DNA of 64,000 bases from Dolichospermum compactum NIES-806 (GCF_002368115.1 NZ_AP018316.1:4267303-4331302); one strand, 5' to 3'. Counted from the stretch's first letter, positions 1 through 8,391 are shown. Translations and numbers: made by a program. Notes: generated from the sequence alone by a model not told the origin.

Positions 1-259
1 TTTCTTCGTTTTTGATTGAGGAACTTTCTAATTCCCACCTATAATTTTGTCCTAAATGAGAGAAATTGATACTCCATTCTAAATCATCTAAGTTACGATT
101 TCTACCTTTTGCAACATCACAAATCAAGTCAAGTGCCTTTAAAATTCTTGTCTTTCCAACTCCAGAACCACCGACAAGTAAATTTAGACTCTCAAATTTA
201 ACTTCCTCAATGTGCCAATTTTGCTTATTGTTAATGAATTTAAAACTCTGTATTTTCAT
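1..259 (-). CDS. AAA-family ATPase, partial (N-terminal 86 residues, cut by window edge)
   Basis: Reading the minus strand from the ATG at 259 gives an open frame running off the left edge. About 27 residues in is a P-loop, GGSGVGKT, followed by RILKAL, typical of AAA-type ATPases of the AAA_15/AAA_21 kind that begin with a short strand-rich segment and then Walker A. The rest of the protein, including Walker B, lies outside the window, so substrate and partners cannot be judged. These ATPases are often parts of defence or DNA-repair modules, but nothing seen here proves that. Confidence 0.7.
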   Translation of the reverse strand, partial: MKIQSFKFINNKQNWHIEEVKFESLNLLVGGSGVGKTRILKALDLICDVAKGRNRNLDDLEWSINFSHLGQNYRWELESSSIKNEE

Positions 260-623
260 TCTTCTTACTTTTCTTAATAAATAATTATATAGGGAATCTA
301 AAAGAACTTCTTACATGAATATCTTCAATTCGCTCTATATCCGGTATTTTAGCACTCAAAGTTATGATCAGAGATTTTGTTTTAGATTACTTTTTAATAT
401 CATTAATTAAGCGCGTATTCTCATCAATAATCTTTATGCAAAAAATAAATGTTGCTATTTGCTTGATATTGCCTCTTGATGAGTATAAGCAGAGCGATCG
501 CAGTTTGGAACAAATCCGTTTTGATCAAGCTGTCGGTTTTTGAGAAATCCAGTTGCAATTTATGACAACAATATGAGAAAATGAAAAGAATATGAAAACA
601 ACCTAGAGACAATATTAGCGCCT
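260..623. other. Gene-free interval
   Basis: No convincing gene. A minus-strand frame around 291-386 reads like a protein tail (TLSAKIPDIERIEDIH) but has no start and an upstream stop, so it may be a decayed end of a gene once upstream of the ATPase. A HIP1-like GCGATCGC octamer lies near 495. The segment also carries the upstream region of the UPF0016 gene. Confidence 0.4.
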
Positions 624-1001
624 GTGAAACTTGATACTCCACCTGTCAGCATTTCCACCCTATCTGAAACTGAAAGCCAGTTACATCAGACCATACTCAA
701 GGATCATCCCCAACCGAAAGAATCTGTATTTATGGTCTTTGGGACGACCTTCATTACAATTTTTCTCGCAGAAATTGGTGATAAAACCCAACTTTCCACC
801 TTATTAATGAGTGCCGAATCTCATGCCCCTTGGGTGGTTTTTCTTGGTTCAGCGGTAGCATTAATTACTACCAGCCTACTGGGAGTATTATTAGGTGGTT
901 GGATATCCACAAAACTTAGCCCGAAAACCGTCGAGAAATCAGCCGGGGTGATGTTGCTGCTAATTTCCCTGATGTTGGTGTGGGATGTGATTCAGGGTTA
1001 A
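624..1001 (+). CDS. UPF0016/GDT1 (TMEM165) family half-transporter, first copy
   Basis: A 125-residue membrane protein with one copy of the family signature E-x-G-D-K-(T/S), seen as EIGDKTQ in its first helix, and three predicted transmembrane segments. Full-length family members carry two such halves and move Mn2+ or Ca2+ across membranes; in cyanobacteria the family includes the Mnx manganese exporter. Here the halves are separate genes, so a heterodimer with the gene at 1031 is likely (inference). The GTG at 624 is the furthest start; about 36 N-terminal residues precede the first conserved helix, and an ATG at 732 is an alternative. The next gene starts 29 bp downstream, fitting an operon. 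Confidence 0.85.
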   Translation: MKLDTPPVSISTLSETESQLHQTILKDHPQPKESVFMVFGTTFITIFLAEIGDKTQLSTLLMSAESHAPWVVFLGSAVALITTSLLGVLLGGWISTKLSPKTVEKSAGVMLLLISLMLVWDVIQG

Positions 1002-1030
1002 TACTTATAAATATTGTGAACTGGGGAATT

Positions 1031-1312
1031 ATGAACTGGCATCTTTTAGGACTAAGCTTTGTCACAGTATTTCTATCAGAATTAGGTGATAAAAGTCAGT
1101 TAGCAGCGATCGCACTTTCTGGACAAGGACAATCTCGAAAAGCTATATTTTTTGGTACAGCGGGCGCTTTAGTATTAACAAGTCTCCTGGGCGCATTGGC
1201 TGGTGGTGCAGTGTCCCAATTCTTACCTACACGCATTTTAAAAGCGATCGCCGCCGTCGGTTTTGCCATCCTCGCCATCCGTCTATTATTACCCAACAGT
1301 GACGAGGAATAA
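1031..1312 (+). CDS. UPF0016/GDT1 (TMEM165) family half-transporter, second copy
   Basis: A 93-residue membrane protein with the matching signature ELGDKSQ in the first helix and two further hydrophobic helices. The ATG at 1031 (MNWHLLG) is chosen because the family fold starts directly after it; the frame is open back to 980 but that extension looks noncoding. It follows the first half closely on the same strand and would supply the second half of the transporter. Predicted role: Mn2+/H+ or Ca2+/H+ exchange in the plasma or thylakoid membrane. Family assignment is firm; the ion is inferred from characterised relatives. Confidence 0.85.
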   Translation: MNWHLLGLSFVTVFLSELGDKSQLAAIALSGQGQSRKAIFFGTAGALVLTSLLGALAGGAVSQFLPTRILKAIAAVGFAILAIRLLLPNSDEE

Positions 1313-1336
1313 TTCAAAAAGCAAAAAACTCTGACT

Positions 1337-1822
1337 TTAAGCTTCCCGCCAACACCAATTTAAAAGCACACCTCCTCCGACCACCTTCAAGACTTCCAAC
1401 AGAAAATAACCGCCGTGCAATAAATTCATTGTTGGTGGCATTGAATCACGAGGGAGTAGGCTAAAATTAGCCCCCAGAGCGCACATTTGGGGAGTTAGGA
1501 AATAAGTATCTAGAAATACGATTATTAACAGAAGTCCAGATAAAGCAATGATACCCAAACGCCAATTAGATTGAGTTTTGCTAATAGCTAACACAGCAGT
1601 TAAAACCACAGCAGCAGACAATAATTCTAAGCGATTAAAATTCCCAAAAACCACATAACCGACTGTAGAAAAATTTGCCTCATTCATCATCCCAGCAACA
1701 GCAAGACTAGGCATAATTACCCAATCTAACACCAGACTAGCACTCAGCCAAAAGCCCAAAGTCAACAGAATAGCTGTTTGCCAAGTTGACCTTTTCAAAT
1801 CGAGGTTAGAAATAGCGTTCAT
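1337..1822 (-). CDS. Conserved four-helix membrane protein, function unknown
   Basis: A 161-residue protein with four hydrophobic segments (roughly residues 16-38, 65-85, 92-110 and 133-155). The first holds WLSASLVLDWVIMP. The layout resembles small DUF4149-like integral membrane proteins, but I cannot name a family with confidence. It is transcribed convergently to the UPF0016 pair, with 24 bp between the stops. No catalytic or metal-binding motif is evident. Confidence 0.7.
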   Translation of the reverse strand: MNAISNLDLKRSTWQTAILLTLGFWLSASLVLDWVIMPSLAVAGMMNEANFSTVGYVVFGNFNRLELLSAAVVLTAVLAISKTQSNWRLGIIALSGLLLIIVFLDTYFLTPQMCALGANFSLLPRDSMPPTMNLLHGGYFLLEVLKVVGGGVLLNWCWREA

Positions 1823-2156
1823 AAGAATAATTGCTTTGTTGTATTCTTAGAGTCTAACTAAAACAATGATTTTGACAACAAATATCAATTAACTGTTACA
1901 AACCAAAAAATAGCGTTATTAAAGCGGTTTCAGACGATTTTGTAAACAAATTTGAAGTTTGATTAACAAATAATTCAAAAATCTGCAAAACTTAATGTCT
2001 TTGCGCCCAGAAAATCCAATTCAATAGATTGACTGTTTTAGTATTTAAGATTTGCTAATGCTAACCAAAATTCTATATCTGCTGTAAGCATAAAGATTCT
2101 TATCAGATAGTTTTTAATTGAGTTTTGTAGTTTTTATAGATACTTGTATTTTTAAA
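1823..2156. other. AT-rich intergenic interval
   Basis: Very AT-rich DNA with no open frame of note on either strand and no clear hairpin terminator. It holds the upstream region of the membrane protein gene ending at 1822 and the downstream flank of the gene at 2157. Confidence 0.4.
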
Positions 2157-2564
2157 TTAAATCTTGATTTTTTCCTTATTTTCCAGAGGAAAAGCTGCAT
2201 CGGAAAAATCAATAGTTTCCCCAGATACAGGTAAACATTCATCACTGAGATTTTCACAAAATATAATTTCTACAACATCCCAATTATCATTTTCAGGAAT
2301 TATAGCTTGATAAATAAAACCATCTTCTGATTTTCTAAAAGCATCATATAAATCAATATTACCAGAACGAATATTTTTTAATCTTCCTTTTGACATGGGA
2401 GAATAAAGCCAAGTTTTATGATCTGGTGTTTCATCTATCCAAACAGCAAAAAAAATCTGTCCTGAAGCATTTTGACAGCTAAATAAACAGGGAAAATCAT
2501 AATATTCATAGATTTCAATAATTTCTAGGTTTACTAGCGGTGGGTATTGTGGTAGTAATTTCAT
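2157..2564 (-). CDS. Small hypothetical protein (DUF6575-like)
   Basis: A 135-residue soluble, acidic protein. It resembles a group of short cyanobacterial proteins of unknown function with an N-terminal beta-rich segment (residues 15-50, including FPCLFSCQNASGQ) and a conserved DLYDAF-like stretch mid-protein. There is no signal peptide or catalytic motif. It lies 15 bp downstream of a second small minus-strand ORF and may be cotranscribed with it, as seen in small accessory pairs. The family name is tentative. Confidence 0.6.
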   Translation of the reverse strand: MKLLPQYPPLVNLEIIEIYEYYDFPCLFSCQNASGQIFFAVWIDETPDHKTWLYSPMSKGRLKNIRSGNIDLYDAFRKSEDGFIYQAIIPENDNWDVVEIIFCENLSDECLPVSGETIDFSDAAFPLENKEKIKI

Positions 2565-2579
2565 AGATGAACCTCATGT

Positions 2580-2801
2580 TTAGTCAGGATAAGCAATGTT
2601 AACAATTTCAAAATTTCGCCAAGGTTCTTGATTAACTGGAAACCACCAAGTATGATGATCATTACCTGTTTTCCTGGAAGGTGTGTTTAATATTTTTTCT
2701 ATAACTCCACAAACAGCATTAATCATCTGCTCTCTATCTTCCGATTTCCATTTGCTATTTGATTTAAGTTTACCCATACATGAAGTTGCAACTCCTTCCA
2801 T
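2580..2801 (-). CDS. Small hypothetical protein, possibly truncated
   Basis: A 73-residue ORF just upstream of the DUF6575-like gene. The frame stays open for about 14 codons before the ATG at 2801 with protein-like content (NYQKLAQL), yet no start codon is available there, so the N-terminus may have been lost. Its C-terminal half carries WWFPVNQEPWRNFEIVN. I do not recognise the family. The small gap to the next gene suggests cotranscription. Confidence 0.5.
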   Translation of the reverse strand: MEGVATSCMGKLKSNSKWKSEDREQMINAVCGVIEKILNTPSRKTGNDHHTWWFPVNQEPWRNFEIVNIAYPD

Positions 2802-2926
2802 TAACTGGGCTAATTTCTGGTAATTCTGTATCTTTTTATTTTTCTCTAATTATAATTTTATATCACTAAAAGTCCTTAGTTCTGTGTCATTCTCCGCGCC
2901 TTTGCGTCTCTGTGCGAAACAGAATC

Positions 2927-3085
2927 TTAATCTTCCAGTTTATCAGCCACCGCCTCCTGTCTTGTGTTTCCATAAGCCAACACACCAGAAAATCAATCAC
3001 TATCCGCAATAAAGGGTTCATTTTCCTCTTGTTCAAGTTCTATTTTCAAGTTCACATCCCCAAACGGTAAGGTAATAAAAGCCAT
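2927..3085 (-). pseudogene. HicB-family antitoxin remnant with in-frame stop
   Basis: From the ATG at 3085 the frame reads MAFITLPFGDVNLKIELEQE, reaches an in-frame TGA after about 30 codons, then continues as FSGVLAYGNTRQEAVA before stopping. GVLAYGNTRQEA is characteristic of HicB-like antitoxins, whose fold continues well past this point, so the gene carries both a nonsense change and a 3' truncation. No HicA partner is seen nearby. A degraded copy of the Cgcctttgcg-type repeat (2896-2920) adjoins the truncation. Confidence 0.6.
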
Positions 3086-3109
3086 ATTTAGTAAAAATAA
3101 ACAAAATAG

Positions 3110-4303
3110 ATGACATCCATAGAATCCCACAAAAAAGCCAAAGCCCTCAAACCCGGAAGCGTGCGCCCCGCCAAAGAACTATGTAGCGAATGCGGACTAT
3201 GCGACACCTACTATATCCACTACGTCAAAGAAGCCTGCGCCTTCATTACCCAAAGAATAGACGAACTAGAAACCAGCGCCCATAAACGCCCCCGCAACCT
3301 CGAAAACGAAAACGAACTCTACTTTGGAGTTCATCAAGAAATGATGTCCGCCAGAAAACAACAACCCATAGAAGGCGCACAATGGACAGGAATAGTGAGC
3401 AGCATAGCCATAGAAATGCTCAATCGTGGCTTAGTAGAAGGCGTAGTCTGCGTCCAAAACAGCAAAGAAGACCGCTTTCAACCCATGCCTATCATAGCGC
3501 GAACCCCCGAAGAAATACTAGCAGCCAAAGTCAATAAACCCACCCTATCCCCCAACCTATCCGTATTAGAACAGATAGAAAAATCGGGAATGAAACGGTT
3601 ATTAGTGATTGGAGTAGGTTGTCAAATCCAAGCATTACGAGCCGTTGAGAAAAAACTTGGACTAGAAAAACTCTACGTACTAGGAACACCCTGCGTAGAT
3701 AACGTTACCCGCGCCGGACTGCAAAAATTCCTAGAAACCACCAGCCGTTCCCCCGAAACAGTCGTCAGCTACGAATTTATGCAAGACTTCCGAGTCCACT
3801 TCAAACACGAAGACGGTTCAGAAGAAACAGTCCCCTTCTTCGGCTTAAAAACCAACGTCCTCAAAGACATCTTCGCCCCATCATGTATGAGTTGCTTCGA
3901 TTACGTCAACTCCCTCGCTGATATCGTCGTCGGGTATATGGGCGCACCTTACCAATGGCAATGGATAGTAGTCAGAAACGATACAGGCAAAGAAATGCTC
4001 GAACTGGTAAAAGACCAACTCAACACCCAGCCCGTCACGTCCCAAGGAAACCGGAAACCAGCAGTACAGCAAAGCATACCAGCTTATGATCAAGCCGTCA
4101 CCTTACCCATGTGGGCAGCGAAATTAATGGGTGTGGTGATAGATAAGATTGGCCCCAAAGGACTGGAATATGCGAGATTTTCCATAGATTCCCACTTTGC
4201 GAGAAATTATTTGTATGTGAAGCGGAATCATGGAGAGAAATTAGAAGCTCATGTACCGGAGTTTGCGAAGCGGATAGTGGAGCAGTATAAGTTACCGGAA
4301 TAA
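3110..4303 (+). CDS. bciB: Ferredoxin-dependent 3,8-divinyl (proto)chlorophyllide reductase, BciB type
   Basis: A 397-residue protein of the coenzyme F420 hydrogenase beta-subunit family. An N-terminal iron-sulfur motif is present (Cys25, Cys28, Cys31, in CSECGLC, and Cys43), followed by the FrhB core with conserved cysteines in IGVGCQIQ, GTPCVDN and APSCMSCFDY. It closely matches my memory of Synechocystis Slr1923, which reduces the C8 vinyl group of divinyl chlorophyllide using reduced ferredoxin and FAD. That places it late in chlorophyll synthesis. The related 7-hydroxymethyl chlorophyll a reductase is the main alternative. The frame is full length with an ATG start, single gene, no operon partner. 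Codon use is rather GC-rich relative to the flanks. Confidence 0.85.
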   Translation: MTSIESHKKAKALKPGSVRPAKELCSECGLCDTYYIHYVKEACAFITQRIDELETSAHKRPRNLENENELYFGVHQEMMSARKQQPIEGAQWTGIVSSIAIEMLNRGLVEGVVCVQNSKEDRFQPMPIIARTPEEILAAKVNKPTLSPNLSVLEQIEKSGMKRLLVIGVGCQIQALRAVEKKLGLEKLYVLGTPCVDNVTRAGLQKFLETTSRSPETVVSYEFMQDFRVHFKHEDGSEETVPFFGLKTNVLKDIFAPSCMSCFDYVNSLADIVVGYMGAPYQWQWIVVRNDTGKEMLELVKDQLNTQPVTSQGNRKPAVQQSIPAYDQAVTLPMWAAKLMGVVIDKIGPKGLEYARFSIDSHFARNYLYVKRNHGEKLEAHVPEFAKRIVEQYKLPE

Positions 4304-4306
4304 GGT

Positions 4307-4334
4307 CTCACGCAAAGGCGCAAAGACGCAAAGG
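4307..4334 (+). repeat. 28-bp inverted repeat, left copy, flanking the GxxExxY gene
   Basis: CTCACGCAAAGGCGCAAAG and following bases match, with one mismatch in 28, the reverse complement of 4743-4770. The two copies bracket the GxxExxY gene as inverted repeats. Related degenerate copies occur near 2896, 29041 and 46947. Confidence 0.85.
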
Positions 4335-4357
4335 GAAGAAGCGTCTTTGTCCTGAGT

Positions 4358-4735
4358 TTATAGGTTGTTCGCAATGCGGGAGATTCCGTCTTTGATGAGA
4401 AATGATCCGAAGTTTATGAGTAAACCAAGGCGTTTATCAGCGAGACGAAGGTAAGTTAATAGTTGTTTTTTATGCACCGGGTGAACTGTTTCTACAGATT
4501 TAAGTTCGATAATAACTTTGTTTTCAACTATTAAATCAGCCCGAAAACCTATCTCTAGATGAACATCTTCATAAACTACAGGTATGGGTTGCTCCGCTTT
4601 TACCTGCAATCCTCGCTTTCCTAACTCATATTCCAGAACAGACTGGTAAACAGATTCCAACAAACCTGCTCCCAACTTCGTATGAATTTTATACGCAGCA
4701 TCAACAACCTCCCTTGCAATCTCATTCTCATTCAT
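4358..4735 (-). CDS. GxxExxY family protein
   Basis: A 125-residue protein carrying the family signature G-A-G-L-L-E-S-V-Y near residues 23-31 and a PD-(D/E)xK-like core: RADLIVENKVIIELKS, where D and ExK match a nuclease-type active site. The family is widespread and strongly amplified in cyanobacteria; its biochemical role is not established, though a nuclease fold is predicted. The gene is full length with an ATG. It is notable for the 28-bp inverted repeats on both sides, making a unit of about 464 bp that could move or be mobilised as a cassette (inference). Confidence 0.85.
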   Translation of the reverse strand: MNENEIAREVVDAAYKIHTKLGAGLLESVYQSVLEYELGKRGLQVKAEQPIPVVYEDVHLEIGFRADLIVENKVIIELKSVETVHPVHKKQLLTYLRLADKRLGLLINFGSFLIKDGISRIANNL

Positions 4736-4742
4736 TTTCTTA

Positions 4743-4770
4743 CCTTTGCGCCTTTGCGCCTTTGCGTGAG
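4743..4770 (-). repeat. 28-bp inverted repeat, right copy
   Basis: The reverse complement matches 4307-4334 at 27 of 28 positions. It lies 8 bp from the start codon of the GxxExxY gene, so that gene's leader is made of repeat sequence. Confidence 0.85.
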
Positions 4771-4772
4771 GA

Positions 4773-6005
4773 TTATTCTATATTTATCACCGCCTCAATA
4801 GCCGCTTGTAAAGCAAGAGATACATGAGTCCAATGAGTCCCCCCTTGGCAATAAACCACATAAGGTTCTCGCAATGGACCATCTGCTGATAACTCTAAGG
4901 TACTGCCTTCGATAAATGTCCCCCCAGCCATGACTACTTGGCTTTCGTAGCCTGGCATATCGTCGGGTATGGGTTCCAGGTAAGAACCGATGGGGGAATG
5001 CTGCTGTATGGCTTTGCAGAAGGCGATTAGTTTTTTGGCTGAACCGAGTTTAATGGCTTGAATCACATCTCCTCTGGGTGCTAATGGTGGGGGGTTGACT
5101 GGATAACCCAGTTTGTCAAATACATAACCTGTTAGGTATGTTCCTTTCATCGCTTCCCCTACCATCTGCGGGGCTAAAAATAATCCTTGGAATAACAGGC
5201 GATTTTGATCGAAGGTTGCTCCGCCTTCGCTACCAATTCCGGGGGCTGTCAGTCTACAAGCGGCGGCTTCTACTAGGTCTGCTCGTCCGGCTATATAACC
5301 ACCTGCACTCACGACTGTACCTCCAGGATTTTTAATCAATGACCCGGCCATGAGGTCAGCACCAATATGGGTTGGTTCTTGGGTTTCTATGAATTCGCCG
5401 TAGCAGTTGTCTACAAAACAAACGGTGTGAGGATTTTGCTGTTTGACGATGTGGACAATTTTTTCTATGTCGCCTATGGAAAGGCTTGTCCGCCATGAAT
5501 ATCCGCAGGAACGTTGAATCAATACTAACTTTGTGTTGTCGGTAATGCTAGAGCCTAAGTTTTGCCAATCTATTTTTCCTTGATCAGTTAATTCCAATTG
5601 GCGGTATTTTATGCCAAAATCAATAAGAGAACCTTGGCCTTGTCCTCTCAAGCCAATTACCTCTTCCAAAGTATCGTAGGGAGAACCGACTACTGCTAAC
5701 ATTTCATCCCCAGGACGAAGTACACCATACAGCGCACAAGCGATCGCATGAGTTCCCGAAACAAACTGCACTCGCACCACCGCAGATTCAGCACCCATCA
5801 CTTGGGCAAAAACTTTATCTAAGGTTTCTCGTCCTAAATCATCGTGTCCGTAGCCACTGACACCAGCAAAATGGTGTGCGCCTACTCGGTGATGACGAAA
5901 GGCATCTAATACTCGTTTAAGATTATGCTTGACCTGAGCGTCAATACCAGAAAAAATTTCTAATAGTGCCTGTTCTGCTTCCCGCAGCTGTTCAAAGCTG
6001 TTCAT
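4773..6005 (-). CDS. Methionine gamma-lyase family protein (PLP-dependent, aluminium-resistance type)
   Basis: About 410 residues of a fold-type I PLP enzyme in the Met_gamma_lyase family (PF06838), often called aluminium resistance protein. Visible features are the N-terminal FAGVSGYGHDDLGR segment, SGTHAIACALYG, the VDNCYGEF aspartate motif and the Schiff-base lysine in SLIKNPGG. The reaction in cyanobacteria is not established; C-S lyase activity on sulfur amino acids is inferred. The start at 6005 (MNSFEQLRE) is preferred over the ATG at 6026 because a GAGG ribosome-binding site sits five bases before it. It is divergent from desC, with 86 bp between starts. Confidence 0.85.
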   Translation of the reverse strand: MNSFEQLREAEQALLEIFSGIDAQVKHNLKRVLDAFRHHRVGAHHFAGVSGYGHDDLGRETLDKVFAQVMGAESAVVRVQFVSGTHAIACALYGVLRPGDEMLAVVGSPYDTLEEVIGLRGQGQGSLIDFGIKYRQLELTDQGKIDWQNLGSSITDNTKLVLIQRSCGYSWRTSLSIGDIEKIVHIVKQQNPHTVCFVDNCYGEFIETQEPTHIGADLMAGSLIKNPGGTVVSAGGYIAGRADLVEAAACRLTAPGIGSEGGATFDQNRLLFQGLFLAPQMVGEAMKGTYLTGYVFDKLGYPVNPPPLAPRGDVIQAIKLGSAKKLIAFCKAIQQHSPIGSYLEPIPDDMPGYESQVVMAGGTFIEGSTLELSADGPLREPYVVYCQGGTHWTHVSLALQAAIEAVINIE

Positions 6006-6091
6006 CTTTTCCTCATTGAAAAACATAAAATAGATATGCGGATTCTAGGATCGCGCAGACTAGGCTGAACAATTTCTATTCAGGTTACTGC

Positions 6092-6907
6092 ATGACAATT
6101 GCTACTTCTAAACCTCACATTAACTGGGTTAATACCCTATTTTTCGTTGCATTGCACGTCGGCGCTCTTTTTGCCTTAATTCCTAGCAATTTTAGCTGGA
6201 GGGCAGTGGGTGTTGCTTTATTGCTTTATTGGGTGACTGGAGGTTTAGGTATTACTTTGGGATATCACCGTCTTGTCACTCATCGTAGTTTTCAAACACC
6301 CAAATGGTTAGAGTATGTCTTGGTAATTTTTGGGACACTATCTTGTGAAGGTGGTCCAATTGAATGGGTGGGTACACATCGTATTCACCACTTACATTCT
6401 GATACTGAATCAGATCCCCATGATTCCAATCAAGGTTTCTGGTGGAGTCACATGGGTTGGATGATTCATTTTGCGCCCGCTCACGATCAAGTTCCTCGCT
6501 TCACTAAAGACATTATTGATGACCCAGTTTATCAGTTTTTACAGAAAAATTTCATTTTCTTACAAATCGCCTTGGGCTTAGTTCTCTATTTTATAGGTGG
6601 CTGGCCAATGGTGGTTTGGGGAATTTTTGTGCGGATTATTTGGGTTTATCACTGTACTTGGTTGGTAAATAGTGCTACTCATAAATTCGGATACCGCACT
6701 TATGAATCTGGTGATAGATCAACTAATTGTTGGTGGGTTGCTATTCTCGTATTTGGTGAAGGTTGGCACAATAACCACCATGCTTTTCAATATTCTGCCC
6801 GTCATGGTTTGGAATGGTGGGAAATTGATATGACTTGGATGACTATTCAGTTATTACAATTACTAGGTCTAGCAACAAACGTAAAGCTGGCAGAGAAAAA
6901 AGCATAA
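6092..6907 (+). CDS. desC: Acyl-lipid delta-9 fatty acid desaturase
   Basis: A 271-residue integral membrane di-iron desaturase with all three histidine boxes: HRLVTH (59-64), HRIHH (96-100) and HNNHH (226-230). The W-G-T-H-R and GEGWHNNHH contexts match cyanobacterial DesC, which introduces the first double bond into stearoyl chains bound to membrane glycerolipids using ferredoxin. Hydrophobic segments around residues 14-32, 37-57, 152-170 and 172-190 fit the family topology. It heads a desC-desA-desB cluster known from Nostocales. A strong 15-bp stem-loop follows, so it is probably transcribed separately from desA. Confidence 0.92.
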   Translation: MTIATSKPHINWVNTLFFVALHVGALFALIPSNFSWRAVGVALLLYWVTGGLGITLGYHRLVTHRSFQTPKWLEYVLVIFGTLSCEGGPIEWVGTHRIHHLHSDTESDPHDSNQGFWWSHMGWMIHFAPAHDQVPRFTKDIIDDPVYQFLQKNFIFLQIALGLVLYFIGGWPMVVWGIFVRIIWVYHCTWLVNSATHKFGYRTYESGDRSTNCWWVAILVFGEGWHNNHHAFQYSARHGLEWWEIDMTWMTIQLLQLLGLATNVKLAEKKA

Positions 6908-6922
6908 GCATATTTCTTGCTC

Positions 6923-6973
6923 AAAGTCAATAGTTTTATAGTCAATTTTTGGCTGAAAACTATTGACTTTTTG
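6923..6973 (+). terminator. Intrinsic terminator-like stem-loop after desC
   Basis: Arms 6923-6937 (AAAGTCAATAGTTTT) and 6956-6970 pair perfectly over 15 bp across an 18-base loop, ending in a short T tract. It lies 15 bp past the desC stop. Confidence 0.75.
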
Positions 6974-7025
6974 TGTGTAAATAAAGCAATTTTTAATTTG
7001 AAATTTTTAATTGCTGAATATCTAT

Positions 7026-7052
7026 CCTAAGTTGTTCTTAGGTTGCTATAAT
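7026..7052 (+). promoter_or_regulatory. Candidate desA promoter with overlapping dyad
   Basis: A perfect TATAAT hexamer lies at 7047-7052, 85 bp before the desA ATG. Just upstream, CCTAAG-TTGTT-CTTAGG (7026-7042) forms a six-base dyad where a -35 element would lie; no good -35 hexamer is visible at standard spacing. The dyad could be an operator. Prediction only. Confidence 0.35.
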
Positions 7053-7136
7053 CTCAGAAATTAATGTTACAAAACTTTGCAGCAAGTTACGTTTTTTAGT
7101 AACGTTGTGCTGCAGTCTGTTGTTTTTCAGGTATTC

Positions 7137-8195
7137 ATGACTACATCAATCATCAAAAGTCAGGAAATAGCGGTCTCCACAGACCTGGGCAAAGACCAAA
7201 TAAAACTAAAGCATATTATCAAAAGCCTGCCCAAGGAATGTTTTCAGAAAAATAGCCGCAAAGCGTGGACAACTGTAGTTCTCAGTTTATCTATGGCTGC
7301 ATTAGGCTATTATTGCATCGCAATTTCCCCTTGGTTTCTTTTACCCCTAGCTTGGATTTTTACAGGAACTGCTTTAACAGGTTTTTTTGTTATTGGTCAC
7401 GATTGTGGTCATCGTTCATTTGCCAACCGTCGCTGGGTAAATGATTTAGTGGGACATTTTTTCATGATGTTCTTAATTTACCCGTTTCATAGCTGGCGCA
7501 TTAAACATAATCATCACCATAAACATACTAACAAGCTGGACGAAGACAACGCTTGGCATCCTATTAGAACAGAAGTTTTTGCAGGTTGGTCTAAGAATAG
7601 ACAATCTGCCTTTGAGTTGTTTATGCGTCAACGTCTCTGGTGGGTCGGTTCTATTGGCCATTGGGCAGTTGTGCATTTTGATTGGCGCAATTTTCAGAAA
7701 AAAGACCAAGCTAATGTCAAACTTTCTGTGGCTGTAGTTGCAGCTTTTGCCGCTATTGTTTTCCCAACTTTGATTATTACAACTGGTGTTTGGGGCTTTG
7801 TTAAATTCTGGTTTATTCCCTGGATGGTTTACCATTTCTGGATGAGTACCTTCACTATTGTTCACCACACTCTTCCAGATGTTCCTTTTTCAACTGCTGA
7901 TAAGTGGAATGAAGCCTTAGCACAGTTATTTGGGACAATTCATTGTGATTACCCTCAGTGGGTAGAAGTTCTTTGTCACGATATTAATGTTCATGTTCCC
8001 CATCATATTTCTACTGCTATTCCTTCCTATAATTTACGGTTGGCTTACAGTAGTATCAAAGAAAATTGGAGTCCTTATCTCCATGATGAATATAAGTTCT
8101 CTTGGGATTTGATGAAAGAAATCACTAATCAATGTCAACTCTACAAAACTGATATTGGTTATACTACTTTTGACGCATACCGGGCAGCTAAATAA
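7137..8195 (+). CDS. desA: Acyl-lipid delta-12 fatty acid desaturase
   Basis: 352 residues from the ATG at 7137 (MTTSIIKSQ), the usual DesA length; the open frame extends upstream but without family similarity. Histidine boxes are HDCGH (88-92), HNHHH (124-128) and HVPHH (286-290), the last in the DesA context that is followed by IPSYNL. The enzyme converts oleoyl to linoleoyl chains on membrane lipids, with ferredoxin as electron donor. Cyanobacterial desA genes are cold-induced, which fits the long leader with a dyad here (inference). desB follows on the same strand 196 bp downstream. Confidence 0.93.
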   Translation: MTTSIIKSQEIAVSTDLGKDQIKLKHIIKSLPKECFQKNSRKAWTTVVLSLSMAALGYYCIAISPWFLLPLAWIFTGTALTGFFVIGHDCGHRSFANRRWVNDLVGHFFMMFLIYPFHSWRIKHNHHHKHTNKLDEDNAWHPIRTEVFAGWSKNRQSAFELFMRQRLWWVGSIGHWAVVHFDWRNFQKKDQANVKLSVAVVAAFAAIVFPTLIITTGVWGFVKFWFIPWMVYHFWMSTFTIVHHTLPDVPFSTADKWNEALAQLFGTIHCDYPQWVEVLCHDINVHVPHHISTAIPSYNLRLAYSSIKENWSPYLHDEYKFSWDLMKEITNQCQLYKTDIGYTTFDAYRAAK

Positions 8196-8391
8196 TTAAG
8201 AATAAGTGATGAATTTAGAAAGTATAAAGTTGTTAATTACTTACTTTTACTTTCATCACCAGTTCTTTTAGCTTGGCAATTAACCACATTTAAGAATGTT
8301 GAGGAAAATTGCCAATATTTCTCTGTTTAAATTCCAGTGGTAACTGAATATTACCTCACAGTTAATTGATAATTTACAATCAACCAATCCA

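Noticed and set aside
424..642. 72-residue minus-strand frame
   Set aside because: Composition is not protein-like and it overlaps the start of the UPF0016 gene.
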